A stretch of DNA of 64,000 bases, taken from assembly GCA_946480465.1 (NCBI GenBank), contig CAMLJY010000003.1, forward strand, positions 62,001 through 126,000, read 5' to 3'. The notes beneath the pieces are model-generated. The model ran no database searches. It was not told the origin of the DNA and saw only the letters and a program-made list of their open reading frames with translations. The first letter of the stretch is position 1. The number at the start of each line of letters is the position of its first letter. This DNA comes from an uncultured Burkholderiales bacterium (GTDB lineage Bacteria > Pseudomonadota > Gammaproteobacteria > Burkholderiales > Burkholderiaceae). This document shows positions 55,069-64,000 of this stretch, one piece after another. The position numbers were made by a program, and so were the translations under genes.

Positions 55069-55442
55069 GAAGCCTGCCCCTGCAGATGACGTCCATAGTC
55101 ATCGGCCGCGCGCTCGATGTCGTCTTCGAGGAAGGCCTGGCCGGTCTGGATCTCCACCAGCACCAGCGCCTTGCGGCCGACGTTGGCCAGCCGGTGCCAG
55201 GCGCCCTGCGGCACGTTGACCGACTGGCCCGGGCCCAGCGAGCAGGGCGTGGAATCGATCTCCACCTCGGCCAGGCCGTCGATGACGAACCAGTGCTCGT
55301 GGCGCAGCCGGTGCCGCTGCAGCGACAGCCGTCCCCCCGGCTGCACCACGATGCGCTTGACCTTGAGCGCCGACTGGTCGGCAAGCACCTCGAAATGGCC
55401 CCAGGGGCGATGCACGCAGGCTGGCGTCTCGATCGGCGTCAT
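55065..55442 (-). CDS. mannose-6-phosphate isomerase type II-like cupin
   Basis: A 125-residue single cupin resembling the C-terminal isomerase domain of AlgA/ManC: HRPWGHFEVL, VKRIVVQPGGRLSLQRHRLRHEHWFVIDG with two metal-binding His and Glu, and NVPQGAWHRLANVG with the third His. It lacks the nucleotidyltransferase half, so it would act only as an isomerase or as a sugar-binding protein. It sits between the porin and PhnD-type genes in one leftward operon. Confidence 0.9.
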   Translation of the reverse strand: MTPIETPACVHRPWGHFEVLADQSALKVKRIVVQPGGRLSLQRHRLRHEHWFVIDGLAEVEIDSTPCSLGPGQSVNVPQGAWHRLANVGRKALVLVEIQTGQAFLEDDIERAADDYGRHLQGQAS

Positions 55443-55455
55443 GGTGAGGACTCCT

Positions 55456-56577
55456 TCAGAAGTCGTAGGCGAGGCCCAGCACGAAGCCGGACGGATCGGC
55501 ACCGCGGCCGGCCGCGGCCACGGTGAGCGGATTGACGCCGAAGCGGTAGTTGGCGTTGGCCTGGTTGCTCACCTTGGTCCAGTAGGCATAGACCTGCGCG
55601 CCCTTGAAGAGAGTGTGCTCGTAGCCCACGGTGACCTGCGAGGCGCCGGTGCTGTCGCCGACGATCAGCGTGACCCCGTCGCTGCCGCCGACGCTGACGC
55701 TGGGCGGTGCCGAGCCCTTCACCTTGCCGGCCTTGCCGTAGCGCAGGTTGATCACGCCATCGCCGACCGGGATGCCGGCGGTCACGGTCGCGTAGTCGCG
55801 CTCGACCGTGCCCTGGGCCAGGTCGAACTTCAGCTGGTTGAAGCCGGCGCCGAGGTTCAGGAAGCCGAAGTCGTAGTTGACCCCTACGCGCCAGGCGTCG
55901 TCCTTGCGGCCTGGCGTGTTGAAGTTGTGGTGCTGCTGATAGGCCAGCGCCGCCTTCAGCTTGGGTGTGTCGTAGAAGCCCGCCAGGCTGACCAGCTTGC
56001 GCTGCTCGGAGGACTTGCGGTCCTCGTTGTCCAGCCCGTACTGCATCGCGGCGCGGAAGGCGCCGAACTTCGGCGAGTCGTAGCGCAGCGAATTGCTCTG
56101 CCGGCGACCGAAGCCGTTGTTGCCGCCGCCGAGCACGGCGAGGGAACCGTCGTCCTGCAGGCCGGTGCCCTTGAAGCGGTCGGTCAGGCCGCCCAGGTCC
56201 TTGAAGGGCGTGTCCATCTTGCCGATGCGCAGCTTGCCGAAGCGGCCTTCGACGCCGGCGAAGGTGTCGCGCCCGGCCAGCGCGTCGCCGCCGGCGCTCC
56301 AGTCCACACCCGACTCCATCTGCGCGAACCAGTTCAGGCCCGCGTGCTGCTTGGCGACGCGGATGCCGAAGCGTGATGAATTGCTCGACACGCGCTGGTT
56401 GCCGCCGAAGGCATCCGCCGCGGGCGTGCCACTGAGGCTGACCTTCTCGAAATCGATGTTCGCGCGCCCGTACAGCGTGACCTGGGCCTGCGCGCCCAGG
56501 GTGCAGGCCATCAGCCCAGAGGCCAGGGCCAGCGGAGCCAGGGCGGGCAGGCGCCGGGGGGCGGTGTTGACTTTCAT
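55456..56577 (-). CDS. Gram-negative porin (Burkholderia OmpC-like)
   Basis: A 373-residue outer-membrane porin. The signal peptide ends at AQA (residues 1-27) and is followed by the typical N-terminal strand VTLYGRANIDFEKVSL. Alternating strand motifs follow, and the C-terminus GLAYDF ends in Phe, the BAM recognition residue. First gene of the leftward porin-cupin-PhnD operon, preceded by the dyad at 56662 in the region shared with the divergent response-regulator gene. Pore selectivity cannot be read off. Confidence 0.93.
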   Translation of the reverse strand: MKVNTAPRRLPALAPLALASGLMACTLGAQAQVTLYGRANIDFEKVSLSGTPAADAFGGNQRVSSNSSRFGIRVAKQHAGLNWFAQMESGVDWSAGGDALAGRDTFAGVEGRFGKLRIGKMDTPFKDLGGLTDRFKGTGLQDDGSLAVLGGGNNGFGRRQSNSLRYDSPKFGAFRAAMQYGLDNEDRKSSEQRKLVSLAGFYDTPKLKAALAYQQHHNFNTPGRKDDAWRVGVNYDFGFLNLGAGFNQLKFDLAQGTVERDYATVTAGIPVGDGVINLRYGKAGKVKGSAPPSVSVGGSDGVTLIVGDSTGASQVTVGYEHTLFKGAQVYAYWTKVSNQANANYRFGVNPLTVAAAGRGADPSGFVLGLAYDF

Positions 56578-56661
56578 CGTGTGTCTTCCTCGGTTGTCGT
56601 GGAGAGGGCTGGGATCCCGGACCGGTCGGGGAGCCGGGTTGTGCGGCTTGCACACGGTCAA

Positions 56662-56676
56662 TGTATCGGCGATACA
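56662..56676. promoter_or_regulatory. perfect 15-bp dyad in the porin/response-regulator intergenic region
   Basis: TGTATCG-G-CGATACA has 7-bp arms and a 1-bp centre, 85 bases before the porin start. On the porin strand it overlaps a weak promoter candidate (TTGAAT, 18-base spacer, TACATT), so a repressor or activator site for the porin operon is plausible. A further GTATC half-site is near 56694. Confidence 0.55.
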
Positions 56677-56815
56677 AATGCTGATTCAATCTCGTATCAA
56701 CCCCGCGGCGCGGCGCAATCCAACTGAAAGGCGGCCTGCCTTTCGGTCCGCTTTCGTGGCCGTGTGGTGCTAGTCCCGTGGCTGGCGGGTCGGGCCGGTG
56801 GCACGATCCCGGTCC

Positions 56816-57508
56816 ATGAAGCTGTTACTGGTCGAGGACGATTTCGATCTGTCGGGCATCCTCAGCAGGAGCCTGCTGCAGCGCGGCTACGAAGTGCTGT
56901 GCTGCGCCGACGGGATCGAGGCGCTGACGCTGCTGCGCAAGCGGCCGTTCGACGTCGTCGTGCTCGACCTGACGCTGCCGGGCCTGGACGGGCTGGAGCT
57001 GCTCGGCCGCTTGCGCGACGACGGCAACCGCACGCCGGTGCTGGTGCTGACCGCGCGCGGCGCGGTGGGTGAGCGCATCGCCGGCCTCAATGCCGGTGCC
57101 GACGACTACCTGGCCAAGCCCTTCGACCTGGACGAGCTGGTCGCCCGCCTGCAGGCGCTGACGCGCCGTGTCGGCCGCGACGGCGACCTGCGCTGCGGCC
57201 TGCTGCGTTACGACGCTGCCGCCGGCGCCTTCTACTGCAATGCCGTACCGCTGGACCTGTCGCCGCGCGAGGCCGAGCTGTTGAAGTCACTGATGGCCTC
57301 GGTCGACCGCGTGGTGCCTAAGGAAAGGCTGCGCCAGGCGGTCTTCGGCGGCGAGGATGCGGTGCATGCCGACGCCATCGAGGTGCTGGTGCACCGCCTG
57401 CGCAAGAAGCTGGCCGGCACCAAGGCCGAGATCCTCACCTTGCGCGGCGTCGGCTACCTGCTGTGCGACGACGCGAGCAACGCTGCCGCGCAGCGGGCCG
57501 CCCGGTGA
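56816..57508 (+). CDS. OmpR/TctD-type response regulator
   Basis: A 230-residue transcription factor. Receiver domain with phospho-acceptor Asp51 (DVVVLDLTLPG), acidic pocket EDD near residue 7, and Lys in DYLAKPFDLDE. The C-terminal winged helix (LDLSPREAELLKSLM, ADAIEVLVHRLRKKL, TLRGVGYLL) is typical of OmpR/PhoB. It overlaps the kinase gene by GTGA. TctD relatives control transporters for tricarboxylates and related anions; the adjacent porin and ABC operon are its likely targets. Confidence 0.93.
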   Translation: MKLLLVEDDFDLSGILSRSLLQRGYEVLCCADGIEALTLLRKRPFDVVVLDLTLPGLDGLELLGRLRDDGNRTPVLVLTARGAVGERIAGLNAGADDYLAKPFDLDELVARLQALTRRVGRDGDLRCGLLRYDAAAGAFYCNAVPLDLSPREAELLKSLMASVDRVVPKERLRQAVFGGEDAVHADAIEVLVHRLRKKLAGTKAEILTLRGVGYLLCDDASNAAAQRAAR

Positions 57509-58887
57509 AGCGATGGGCCGAGCGCTTTCTCTTCGCAGGCTCGCTGCGCCGCTTCCTGCTGCTGTGGCTGCTGGGCGGGCTGCTGCTGGTCTTGGTGTCG
57601 GTCACGCTGTGGCAGGCCGTGCTGCTGCACCTGCAGCTGGCCCGCGCCCAGGACGAGCGCCTGGCCAACGCACTGGCGACGCTGGTGCAGTCGGTGCTGG
57701 AGGAACGCACGCTGCTGATCGACGCGCCGGCCTACGTGGGCACGCTGCCCGGGGACGCGGACGCGCTGCGCCGCCTCACGTTCAGGGTGAGCAGCATGGG
57801 CGCTGACTGGCTCGCCGGCGACCAGGACCTGCCCGCCTGCCCCTGGCCGCAGGCCCTGGCGGCCGATGGCGCGCCCGATTTCTACGTCAGCCACCTGCGC
57901 GGCACGCTGGTGCGCGTGGCGGCGGCACGCCGCCACGTCACCGGCGAGCGGCAGAACACCGCCGTCGTCGTGCAGGCCGCGGCGCCGCTGGCCGAACGCC
58001 TGCCGGACCCGCAGGCGCTGTTGCAGGCGCTGCGGCCGCTGTACGTGGCCGCTGCCGCGGTGGCGGGCCTGATGGTGGTGGGCATCGCCGGCACGCTGTC
58101 GTGGATCGCCCGTGCGCGGGCCGCGCTGGACCTGCCACCCGAGCAGGTCGCGCGTTATGACGGCCCGGCCGAGCTGCGGCCGCTGGTGGAGCGGGTGCAG
58201 GAGCTGTACCGCGCCGAGCACCAGTGGGTCGACGAGCAGCGGCGCTTCCTGGCCGATGCGTCGCACCAGCTGCGCACGCCGATGGCGGTGCTGCGCACGC
58301 AGCTGCAGGCGGCGATGGCCGGCGACTCGGCAGCGGAGGACGTCCTGCCGCAGATGCTGCACACGGTGGACCGCGCGGCCGGACTGGCCAACCAGCTGCT
58401 GAGCCTGACCAAGCTGGAGCAGCTGAAGCGCCAGGGCGACCTGAAGCCGATTGCGGTGCGGGCGGTGGCGAGCGAGGCGGTGGTCGAGATCTCGCCGCTG
58501 ATCGCCGCCAAGCGCATCGACTTCTCGCTCGACGACGGCGACTTCACCGTGCCCGCCGACGCCACGATGCTGGGCGAGCTGCTGCGCAACCTGCTGGCCA
58601 ACGCCATCCACCATGCCCCGGTGGCGGGGCGGGTGGGCATCGTGCTGCGCAGCGGCGCGCAGCGCTTCGAGCTGATCGTCTGGGACGAAGGCCCGGGCAT
58701 CGACGACCAGGTGCGGCCGCGCCTGTTCCATCCCTTCGCGGCATCCCAGGGCGGCATCGGCCTGGGGCTGTCGATCTGCCGGCAGATCGCACAGTCGATG
58801 GACGCCTCCGTGGAGCTGTTCAACCGCACCGAGGGCGGGCGGGTGATCGGCGTCGATGCCGTCGTCGCCTGGAACCAGCCGCCCTGA
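57505..58887 (+). CDS. TctE-type sensor histidine kinase
   Basis: A 460-residue inner-membrane kinase. GTG 57505 overlaps the regulator stop. Two membrane helices (about residues 18-42 and 170-195) bracket a periplasmic 2CSK_N-type sensor domain. HisKA has DASHQLRTPMAVLRTQ, the N-box LRNLLANAIHHAPVAG, D-box WDEGPGID and G-box GGIGLGLSICRQIA. It forms a TctD/TctE-type pair with the preceding regulator. Confidence 0.93.
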   Translation: MKRWAERFLFAGSLRRFLLLWLLGGLLLVLVSVTLWQAVLLHLQLARAQDERLANALATLVQSVLEERTLLIDAPAYVGTLPGDADALRRLTFRVSSMGADWLAGDQDLPACPWPQALAADGAPDFYVSHLRGTLVRVAAARRHVTGERQNTAVVVQAAAPLAERLPDPQALLQALRPLYVAAAAVAGLMVVGIAGTLSWIARARAALDLPPEQVARYDGPAELRPLVERVQELYRAEHQWVDEQRRFLADASHQLRTPMAVLRTQLQAAMAGDSAAEDVLPQMLHTVDRAAGLANQLLSLTKLEQLKRQGDLKPIAVRAVASEAVVEISPLIAAKRIDFSLDDGDFTVPADATMLGELLRNLLANAIHHAPVAGRVGIVLRSGAQRFELIVWDEGPGIDDQVRPRLFHPFAASQGGIGLGLSICRQIAQSMDASVELFNRTEGGRVIGVDAVVAWNQPP

Positions 58888-58996
58888 TTTCCGGGCTTTC
58901 GGCTCACGCATTTTTTTGTTGTTATCGACGGCCGCTGGCGGCCGGCGCGGGGCTGCCATTGCCCGAGATCGATGGCTCATGCAGGAGAACGCAACG

Positions 58997-60025
58997 ATGA
59001 AGACGATCCATGCCCTCACCGCCGCCGCGCTGGCCGCTCTGGCGGGGGCGTCCGCCCACGCGCAGGAGGGAGGCGCGCTCAACCTGATCTGCTCGGTGCA
59101 GGACGAGTGGTGCACGATGATGAGCACGACCTTCGCCAAGACCAGCGGCATCAAGGTCAACATGGTCAAGCGCAGCACCGGCGAGGCGCTGGCGCAGCTG
59201 ATCGCCGAGAAGTCCAACCCGAAGACCGACGTCTGGTTCGGTGGCACCGGCGACCCGCACATGCAGGCCGCCGAACTGGACCTGACGCTGGAATACAAGT
59301 CCCCCACGCTGCCGCAGCTGCACCCCTGGGCGCAGGCGCAGGCGCAGCAGTCGGGCTGGCGCACGGTGGGCGTGTACTCGGGGCCGCTGGGCTTCGGCTT
59401 CAACACCGAGCTGCTCGCGAAGAAGAAGATGGCCGCTCCGAAATGCTGGAAGGACCTGCTCGATCCGGCGCTGAAGGGCGAGATCCAGGTCGCCAACCCG
59501 AACAGTTCCGGCACGGCGTACACCATGGTTGCGACGCTGGTGCAGCTGATGGGCGAGGACCCGGCCTTCGAGTACATGAAGTCGCTGCACAAGAACGTCA
59601 GCCAGTACACCCGTTCGGGCACCGGGCCCATCAAGGCTGCCGCGCGCGGCGAGACCGCGGTGTCCATCAGCTTCGTGCACGACGCGCCGGGCGAGCAGAT
59701 GCAGGGCTTCCCGATCGCCACGTCCACGCCCTGCGAGGGCACCGGGGCCGAGATCGGCTCCATGTCCATCATCAAGGGCGCGCGCAATGCCGCGAATGCC
59801 AAGAAGTTCTACGAATGGGCACTGACGCCGGCCGCCCAGCAGTTCGCCGCCGCGTCCAAGCAGTTCCAGCTGCCGTCGAACAAGACGACGCAGCTCGACA
59901 GCCGCATTCCCGACTTCCGCAAGATCAAGTTCATCAACTACGACTACGCGAAGTACGGCAAGTCGGCCGAACGCAAGCGCCTGATCGAGCGCTGGGAGCG
60001 CGACGTGAACTCGCTGCCTCGCTGA
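58997..60025 (+). CDS. ABC transporter binding protein, AfuA/FbpA-like
   Basis: A 342-residue periplasmic receptor. CAGGAGAAC precedes the ATG and the signal peptide ends at AHA (about residue 22). Features: DVWFGGTGDPHMQAAE, YSGPLGFGFNTELL, NPNSSGTAYTMVATLVQLMGE, ISFVHDA and PCEGTGAEIGSMSIIKGA. The paired Tyr that ferric FbpA proteins use to bind iron is not seen; instead there are HD (228-229) and EGTG (247-250), which look more like sugar-phosphate receptors such as AfuA. The ligand call is inference. First gene of a three-gene transporter operon. Confidence 0.9.
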   Translation: MKTIHALTAAALAALAGASAHAQEGGALNLICSVQDEWCTMMSTTFAKTSGIKVNMVKRSTGEALAQLIAEKSNPKTDVWFGGTGDPHMQAAELDLTLEYKSPTLPQLHPWAQAQAQQSGWRTVGVYSGPLGFGFNTELLAKKKMAAPKCWKDLLDPALKGEIQVANPNSSGTAYTMVATLVQLMGEDPAFEYMKSLHKNVSQYTRSGTGPIKAAARGETAVSISFVHDAPGEQMQGFPIATSTPCEGTGAEIGSMSIIKGARNAANAKKFYEWALTPAAQQFAAASKQFQLPSNKTTQLDSRIPDFRKIKFINYDYAKYGKSAERKRLIERWERDVNSLPR

Positions 60026-60075
60026 TACCCCCGCCGCCACCGCCCCGACGACGCCGCCCCCATGGACGCTGCCCG

Positions 60076-62253
60076 ATGAACCTGAAGAACAACATCCCGA
60101 TCGCAGGCTGGTCACTGCTCGGACTGATCGCCTTCGTGGCGCTGCCCTGGCATGCGCTGCCCGACGGGGCCCTGGCCCTGCGCGGCCTGGCCGAGCTGAT
60201 CGGCGGGCATGACAGCTCATCGGCCCTGTGGCAGGTGATCCTGCACCGCCGGCCGTGGCTGGCCGTCGCGGCGCTCGGCCTGGGGCTGGCCTTCTGGTGC
60301 GCGATGCGTGCGCCTTCGCGCCACCAGGGCCGCTGGCTGATGGGGGCCGGCTTCGGCGGCGCGGCGCTGCTGCTGCTGCAGGGCTTCGTGATCGGCGCCA
60401 ACGGCTCGGCGCTGGACCTGTGGCGCGGCACCGCGGGGCAGCCCGGCTTCGGTCTCGGCGCCACGCTGGTGCTGGCGGCGCTGCTGGTGCTGGGGGCGTT
60501 CGGGGTCGCGCGGCGTGGCGCATTCCGCGGCGATCTTTTCGTCGCCGCGGCGGTGGTGGGCAGCGGCAGCCTGCTGCTGGTGTTCGTGGCCTACCCGGTG
60601 CTGCATGCGCTGTCGGGCGCATTCCTGGACGATGCCGGCCGCGTCAGCCTCGGCGCCGCGTGGGCGCGCATCGCCAACGAGCGCATCTGGGGCCTGGGCT
60701 GCCTGGCCAGCAGTGCGCGCTGCGGCGTGGCGTGGAACACGCTGGCCCTGGCCATCCTGACCGGCGCCGGCACCACGGTGCTGGGCACGCTGCTGGCGCT
60801 CATCGAAGACCGCAGCGACTCGCGCGTGCGCAAGGTGCTGCGCGTGCTGGCGCCGCTGCCCATCATCACGCCGCCCTTCGTCGTCGGCCTGGGCCTGATC
60901 CTGCTGTTCGGCCGCGCGGGCCTGGTCAACCAGTTCCTGGAATGGGCCTTCGGCATCCCGCCGGGGCGCTGGTTCTACGGCGCCTTCGGCGTCTGGCTGG
61001 CGCAGATGTTCGCCTTCACGCCCATCGCCTTCATGATCATGCGCGGCGTGGTGCAGGGTGTGAGCCCATCGCTGGAAGAAGCGTCGCAGACGCTGCGCGC
61101 CGACGTCTCGCGCACCTTCTGGCAGGTCACCTTCCCGCTGATCCGCCCGGGCCTGGCGAATGCCTTCCTGGTCGGCTTCATCGAGAGCATCGCCGACTTC
61201 GGCAACCCCATCGTCGTCGGCGGCCAGTTCTCGGTGCTGTCGACCGAGATCTTCTTCGCCATCGTCGGCGCGCAGTTCGACCAGGGCCGTGCCGCCACGC
61301 TGGCCTGGATCCTGACGCTGTTCGCGCTCGGCGTGTTCGCCATCCAGCGCGGCGTGCTGGGCAAGAGGCAGTACACCACCGTCTCCGGCAAGGGCGACGC
61401 GGGCGTCTCGATGCGCCTGCCGGCGCGGCTGCGCCAGCTGGCCCTGGCCGCCACCGTGCCTTGGCTCGCCTTCACGCTGGTGGTCTACGTGTTCGCCTTC
61501 AGCGGCGGCTTCGTCAAGACCTGGGGGCGCGACTACACCGTCACGCTGGTGCACTTCGAGAGCGCATTCGGCTGGTCGTGGGCGCAGGGCGCGCTGCAGT
61601 TGGACGGCGTGGCCTGGGCCTCGCTGTGGAACACGGTGCGGCTGGCCGCGGCCTCCGCGCCGATGACGGCGGCGGTGGGCCTGATGATCGCCTGGCTGCT
61701 GGCCCGCACGCAGTTCCGTGGCCAGGGGCTGTTCGAGTTCTCGGCGCTGATGGCCTTCGCGATCCCGGGCACGGTGCTCGGCGTCAGCTACATCCTGGCC
61801 TTCAACGTGCCGCCCGTCGAGTTGACGGGCACCGGGCTGATCATCGTCATGTGCTTCATGTTCCGCAACCTGCCGGTGGGCGTGCGCGCGGGGGCCGCGG
61901 CCTTCAAGCAGCTGGACAAGTCGCTGGACGAGGCGGCGGTGATGCTCAAGGCCAGCACCGCGCGCGCGCTGTGGACCGTGGTGCTGCCCTTGCTGAAGCC
62001 GGCCGTGGTCGCGTCGCTGGTCTACAGCTTCGTGCGCAGCATGACCACCGTGTCGGCCGTGATCTTCCTCGTCACGGCCGAGACCGAGCTGGCCACCACC
62101 TTCATCATCGGCCGCGTGGGGCAGGGCGACTACGGCGTGGCGCTGGCCTACAGCACGGTGCTGATCATCACGATGGCGCTGGCAACGGCCTTGATCCAGT
62201 GGGTCGTCGGCGACCGCAAGCTGGGTCGCCGCGGTGTTGCCGCCAACGCCTGA
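60076..62253 (+). CDS. double-domain ABC permease, AfuB/FbpB-like
   Basis: A 725-residue inner-membrane protein holding two complete permease modules, each with an EAA loop: EEASQTLRADVSRTFWQVTF in the first and DEAAVMLKASTARALWTVVL in the second. An additional N-terminal block of about four helices (residues 8-165) precedes the first module and makes it longer than typical FbpB, similar to AfuB. It starts 50 bases after the receptor gene. Confidence 0.92.
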   Translation: MNLKNNIPIAGWSLLGLIAFVALPWHALPDGALALRGLAELIGGHDSSSALWQVILHRRPWLAVAALGLGLAFWCAMRAPSRHQGRWLMGAGFGGAALLLLQGFVIGANGSALDLWRGTAGQPGFGLGATLVLAALLVLGAFGVARRGAFRGDLFVAAAVVGSGSLLLVFVAYPVLHALSGAFLDDAGRVSLGAAWARIANERIWGLGCLASSARCGVAWNTLALAILTGAGTTVLGTLLALIEDRSDSRVRKVLRVLAPLPIITPPFVVGLGLILLFGRAGLVNQFLEWAFGIPPGRWFYGAFGVWLAQMFAFTPIAFMIMRGVVQGVSPSLEEASQTLRADVSRTFWQVTFPLIRPGLANAFLVGFIESIADFGNPIVVGGQFSVLSTEIFFAIVGAQFDQGRAATLAWILTLFALGVFAIQRGVLGKRQYTTVSGKGDAGVSMRLPARLRQLALAATVPWLAFTLVVYVFAFSGGFVKTWGRDYTVTLVHFESAFGWSWAQGALQLDGVAWASLWNTVRLAAASAPMTAAVGLMIAWLLARTQFRGQGLFEFSALMAFAIPGTVLGVSYILAFNVPPVELTGTGLIIVMCFMFRNLPVGVRAGAAAFKQLDKSLDEAAVMLKASTARALWTVVLPLLKPAVVASLVYSFVRSMTTVSAVIFLVTAETELATTFIIGRVGQGDYGVALAYSTVLIITMALATALIQWVVGDRKLGRRGVAANA

Positions 62254-62288
62254 TTCCGAAGCAAAGACTCGTCGAAGGGACGCTCACC

Positions 62289-63332
<1,044 letters not shown>

Positions 63333-63365
63333 CTCGCCCGGCCGAGCTGCTAAGACGTTCCCGAT

Positions 63366-63384
63366 GACGCGTGAAAGACGCGTC
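63366..63384 (+). terminator. hairpin after the transporter operon
   Basis: GACGCGT-GAAAG-ACGCGTC forms a 7-bp stem with a 5-nt loop 34 bases after the ATPase stop. There is no U-run, so it may be a rho-dependent end or a regulatory hairpin in the leader of the following gene. Confidence 0.35.
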
Positions 63385-63429
63385 AAGCGCCCGCTGTTGT
63401 CGATTCGTTCCGATTGCCGGAGGTGATGC

Positions 63430-64000
63430 ATGGAACTGCTGCGCAAGACTTCGATCCGCAACCGCGTCAACGTGGCGATGGGCCTGACGGCCTTGACGCT
63501 GGCGCTGCTCGGCGGCGGCGGCTACCTGGCGGTGAGCCGGGCCCAGCAGGATTTCTCCGGCTTTGCCCAGCGCCACCTGCCGATGGTGGTGGCCGTGGGG
63601 CAGGCGCGGCAGGCGCTGGGGCACCTGATCGCTTTCGACGAGACCGACGTCGCGATCAACTACTCGGTTCCCAGTGAGGCCCAGCGGTATGCCGCGATCG
63701 GTCTCACGCTGCTGGACAAGGCGCAGGCGCCGTTGCTGGCGCTGGGCAGCGCGGCGCAGGCGCCCGCGCAGGCCACCGTCGTCCAGCAGGCGGCCGAGCG
63801 GCTGGCGGCCTACCGCAAGCAGGTGGAGCCGGTGTACCGGGCGGCGGCGGAGGGCCAGCTGCAGTCGGCCGCGGCGGGCAAGCGCGCGCTGGAAGGGGCC
63901 GAAGCGCGGCTGAAGGAGGCCGAGGCGCTGCTGGGCGGCCTGGGTGCTGAACTCGACGCCGCGACGCAGTCGATGACGAACGACATCGCCAGCCGCAATG
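63430..64000 (+). CDS. methyl-accepting chemotaxis-like receptor, 3'-truncated by window edge
   Basis: GGAGGTGA lies directly before ATG 63430, and the frame is open to the end (190 codons). A basic N-terminus, a membrane helix (about residues 14-36) and a helical-bundle periplasmic domain (FAQRHLPMVVAVGQARQALGHLI..., Ala/Glu/Gln-rich long helices) fit the ligand-binding part of an MCP or of a similar sensor. The second membrane helix, HAMP and signalling domains lie beyond the window, so a histidine kinase or diguanylate cyclase is not excluded. Confidence 0.7.
   Translation, partial: MELLRKTSIRNRVNVAMGLTALTLALLGGGGYLAVSRAQQDFSGFAQRHLPMVVAVGQARQALGHLIAFDETDVAINYSVPSEAQRYAAIGLTLLDKAQAPLLALGSAAQAPAQATVVQQAAERLAAYRKQVEPVYRAAAEGQLQSAAAGKRALEGAEARLKEAEALLGGLGAELDAATQSMTNDIASRN

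Overview
The window is a G+C-rich (roughly 70 %) chromosomal segment with dense, mostly co-oriented genes, frequent 4-base ATGA/GTGA overlaps and long open antisense frames typical of very GC-rich DNA. Gene content (clade I-type nos genes for N2O respiration, Burkholderia-type porin, TRAP and Liv transporters with acyl-CoA enzymes, SapC, AcuI, PhoX) points to a denitrifying betaproteobacterium of the order Burkholderiales. The genus cannot be fixed from the sequence alone. No rRNA, CRISPR array, integrase or intact insertion sequence was seen.

Layout. 1-7810: nitrous-oxide reduction cluster, nosZ (5' end outside the window), a strong intrinsic terminator, then nosR, a small membrane protein gene, nosD, nosF, nosY and nosL. 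7843-10982: a 3.1-kb block of five confident or likely small unknown genes plus one doubtful one, flanked by a 15-bp direct repeat. One copy is the 3' end of the tRNA-Ser(UGA) gene, so the block looks like a tRNA-integrated mini-island without an integrase. 11172-15143: a giant secreted RTX metalloprotease, followed by apaH, a CNNM/CorC-type membrane protein and sapC. 18685-21535: TRAP transporter dctPQM, followed by the stub of an enoyl-CoA hydratase gene. 21818-25684: a large Calx-beta/RTX secreted protein. 25823-31383: livHMGF plus an acyl-CoA synthetase, with no binding-protein gene. 31384-32982: an osmoprotectant-type binding protein fused to a permease. 33096-36598: 3-hydroxyacyl-CoA dehydrogenase, metallo-hydrolase and enoyl-CoA hydratase in one operon. 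36834-50385: mixed housekeeping and regulatory genes, including a FeeM-like acyltransferase, acuI, a corrinoid-type binding protein, two hybrid histidine kinases, a GlxA-type regulator, an SDR, a PH-domain protein and a PanE-like reductase, plus a 3' remnant of an M20 peptidase.

50509-63332 may be functionally coherent. It holds a PhoX phosphatase, an RpiR-type (sugar-phosphate-sensing family) regulator, a PhnD-type binding protein, a mannose-6-phosphate-isomerase-like cupin, a porin, a TctDE-type two-component system and a complete ABC transporter whose layout (one binding protein, one double-length permease, one ATPase) resembles hexose-phosphate AfuABC as well as ferric FbpABC. A perfect 15-bp dyad lies in the divergent promoter between porin and response regulator. 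The window ends inside a gene resembling a methyl-accepting chemotaxis protein.

Most notable observations: the tRNA-Ser att duplication and its cargo, the dyad plus 16-bp tandem repeats in front of an island gene, a 24-bp minisatellite inside the ATP-binding domain of a histidine kinase, the possible organophosphate-acquisition cluster, and two gene remnants marking past deletions.
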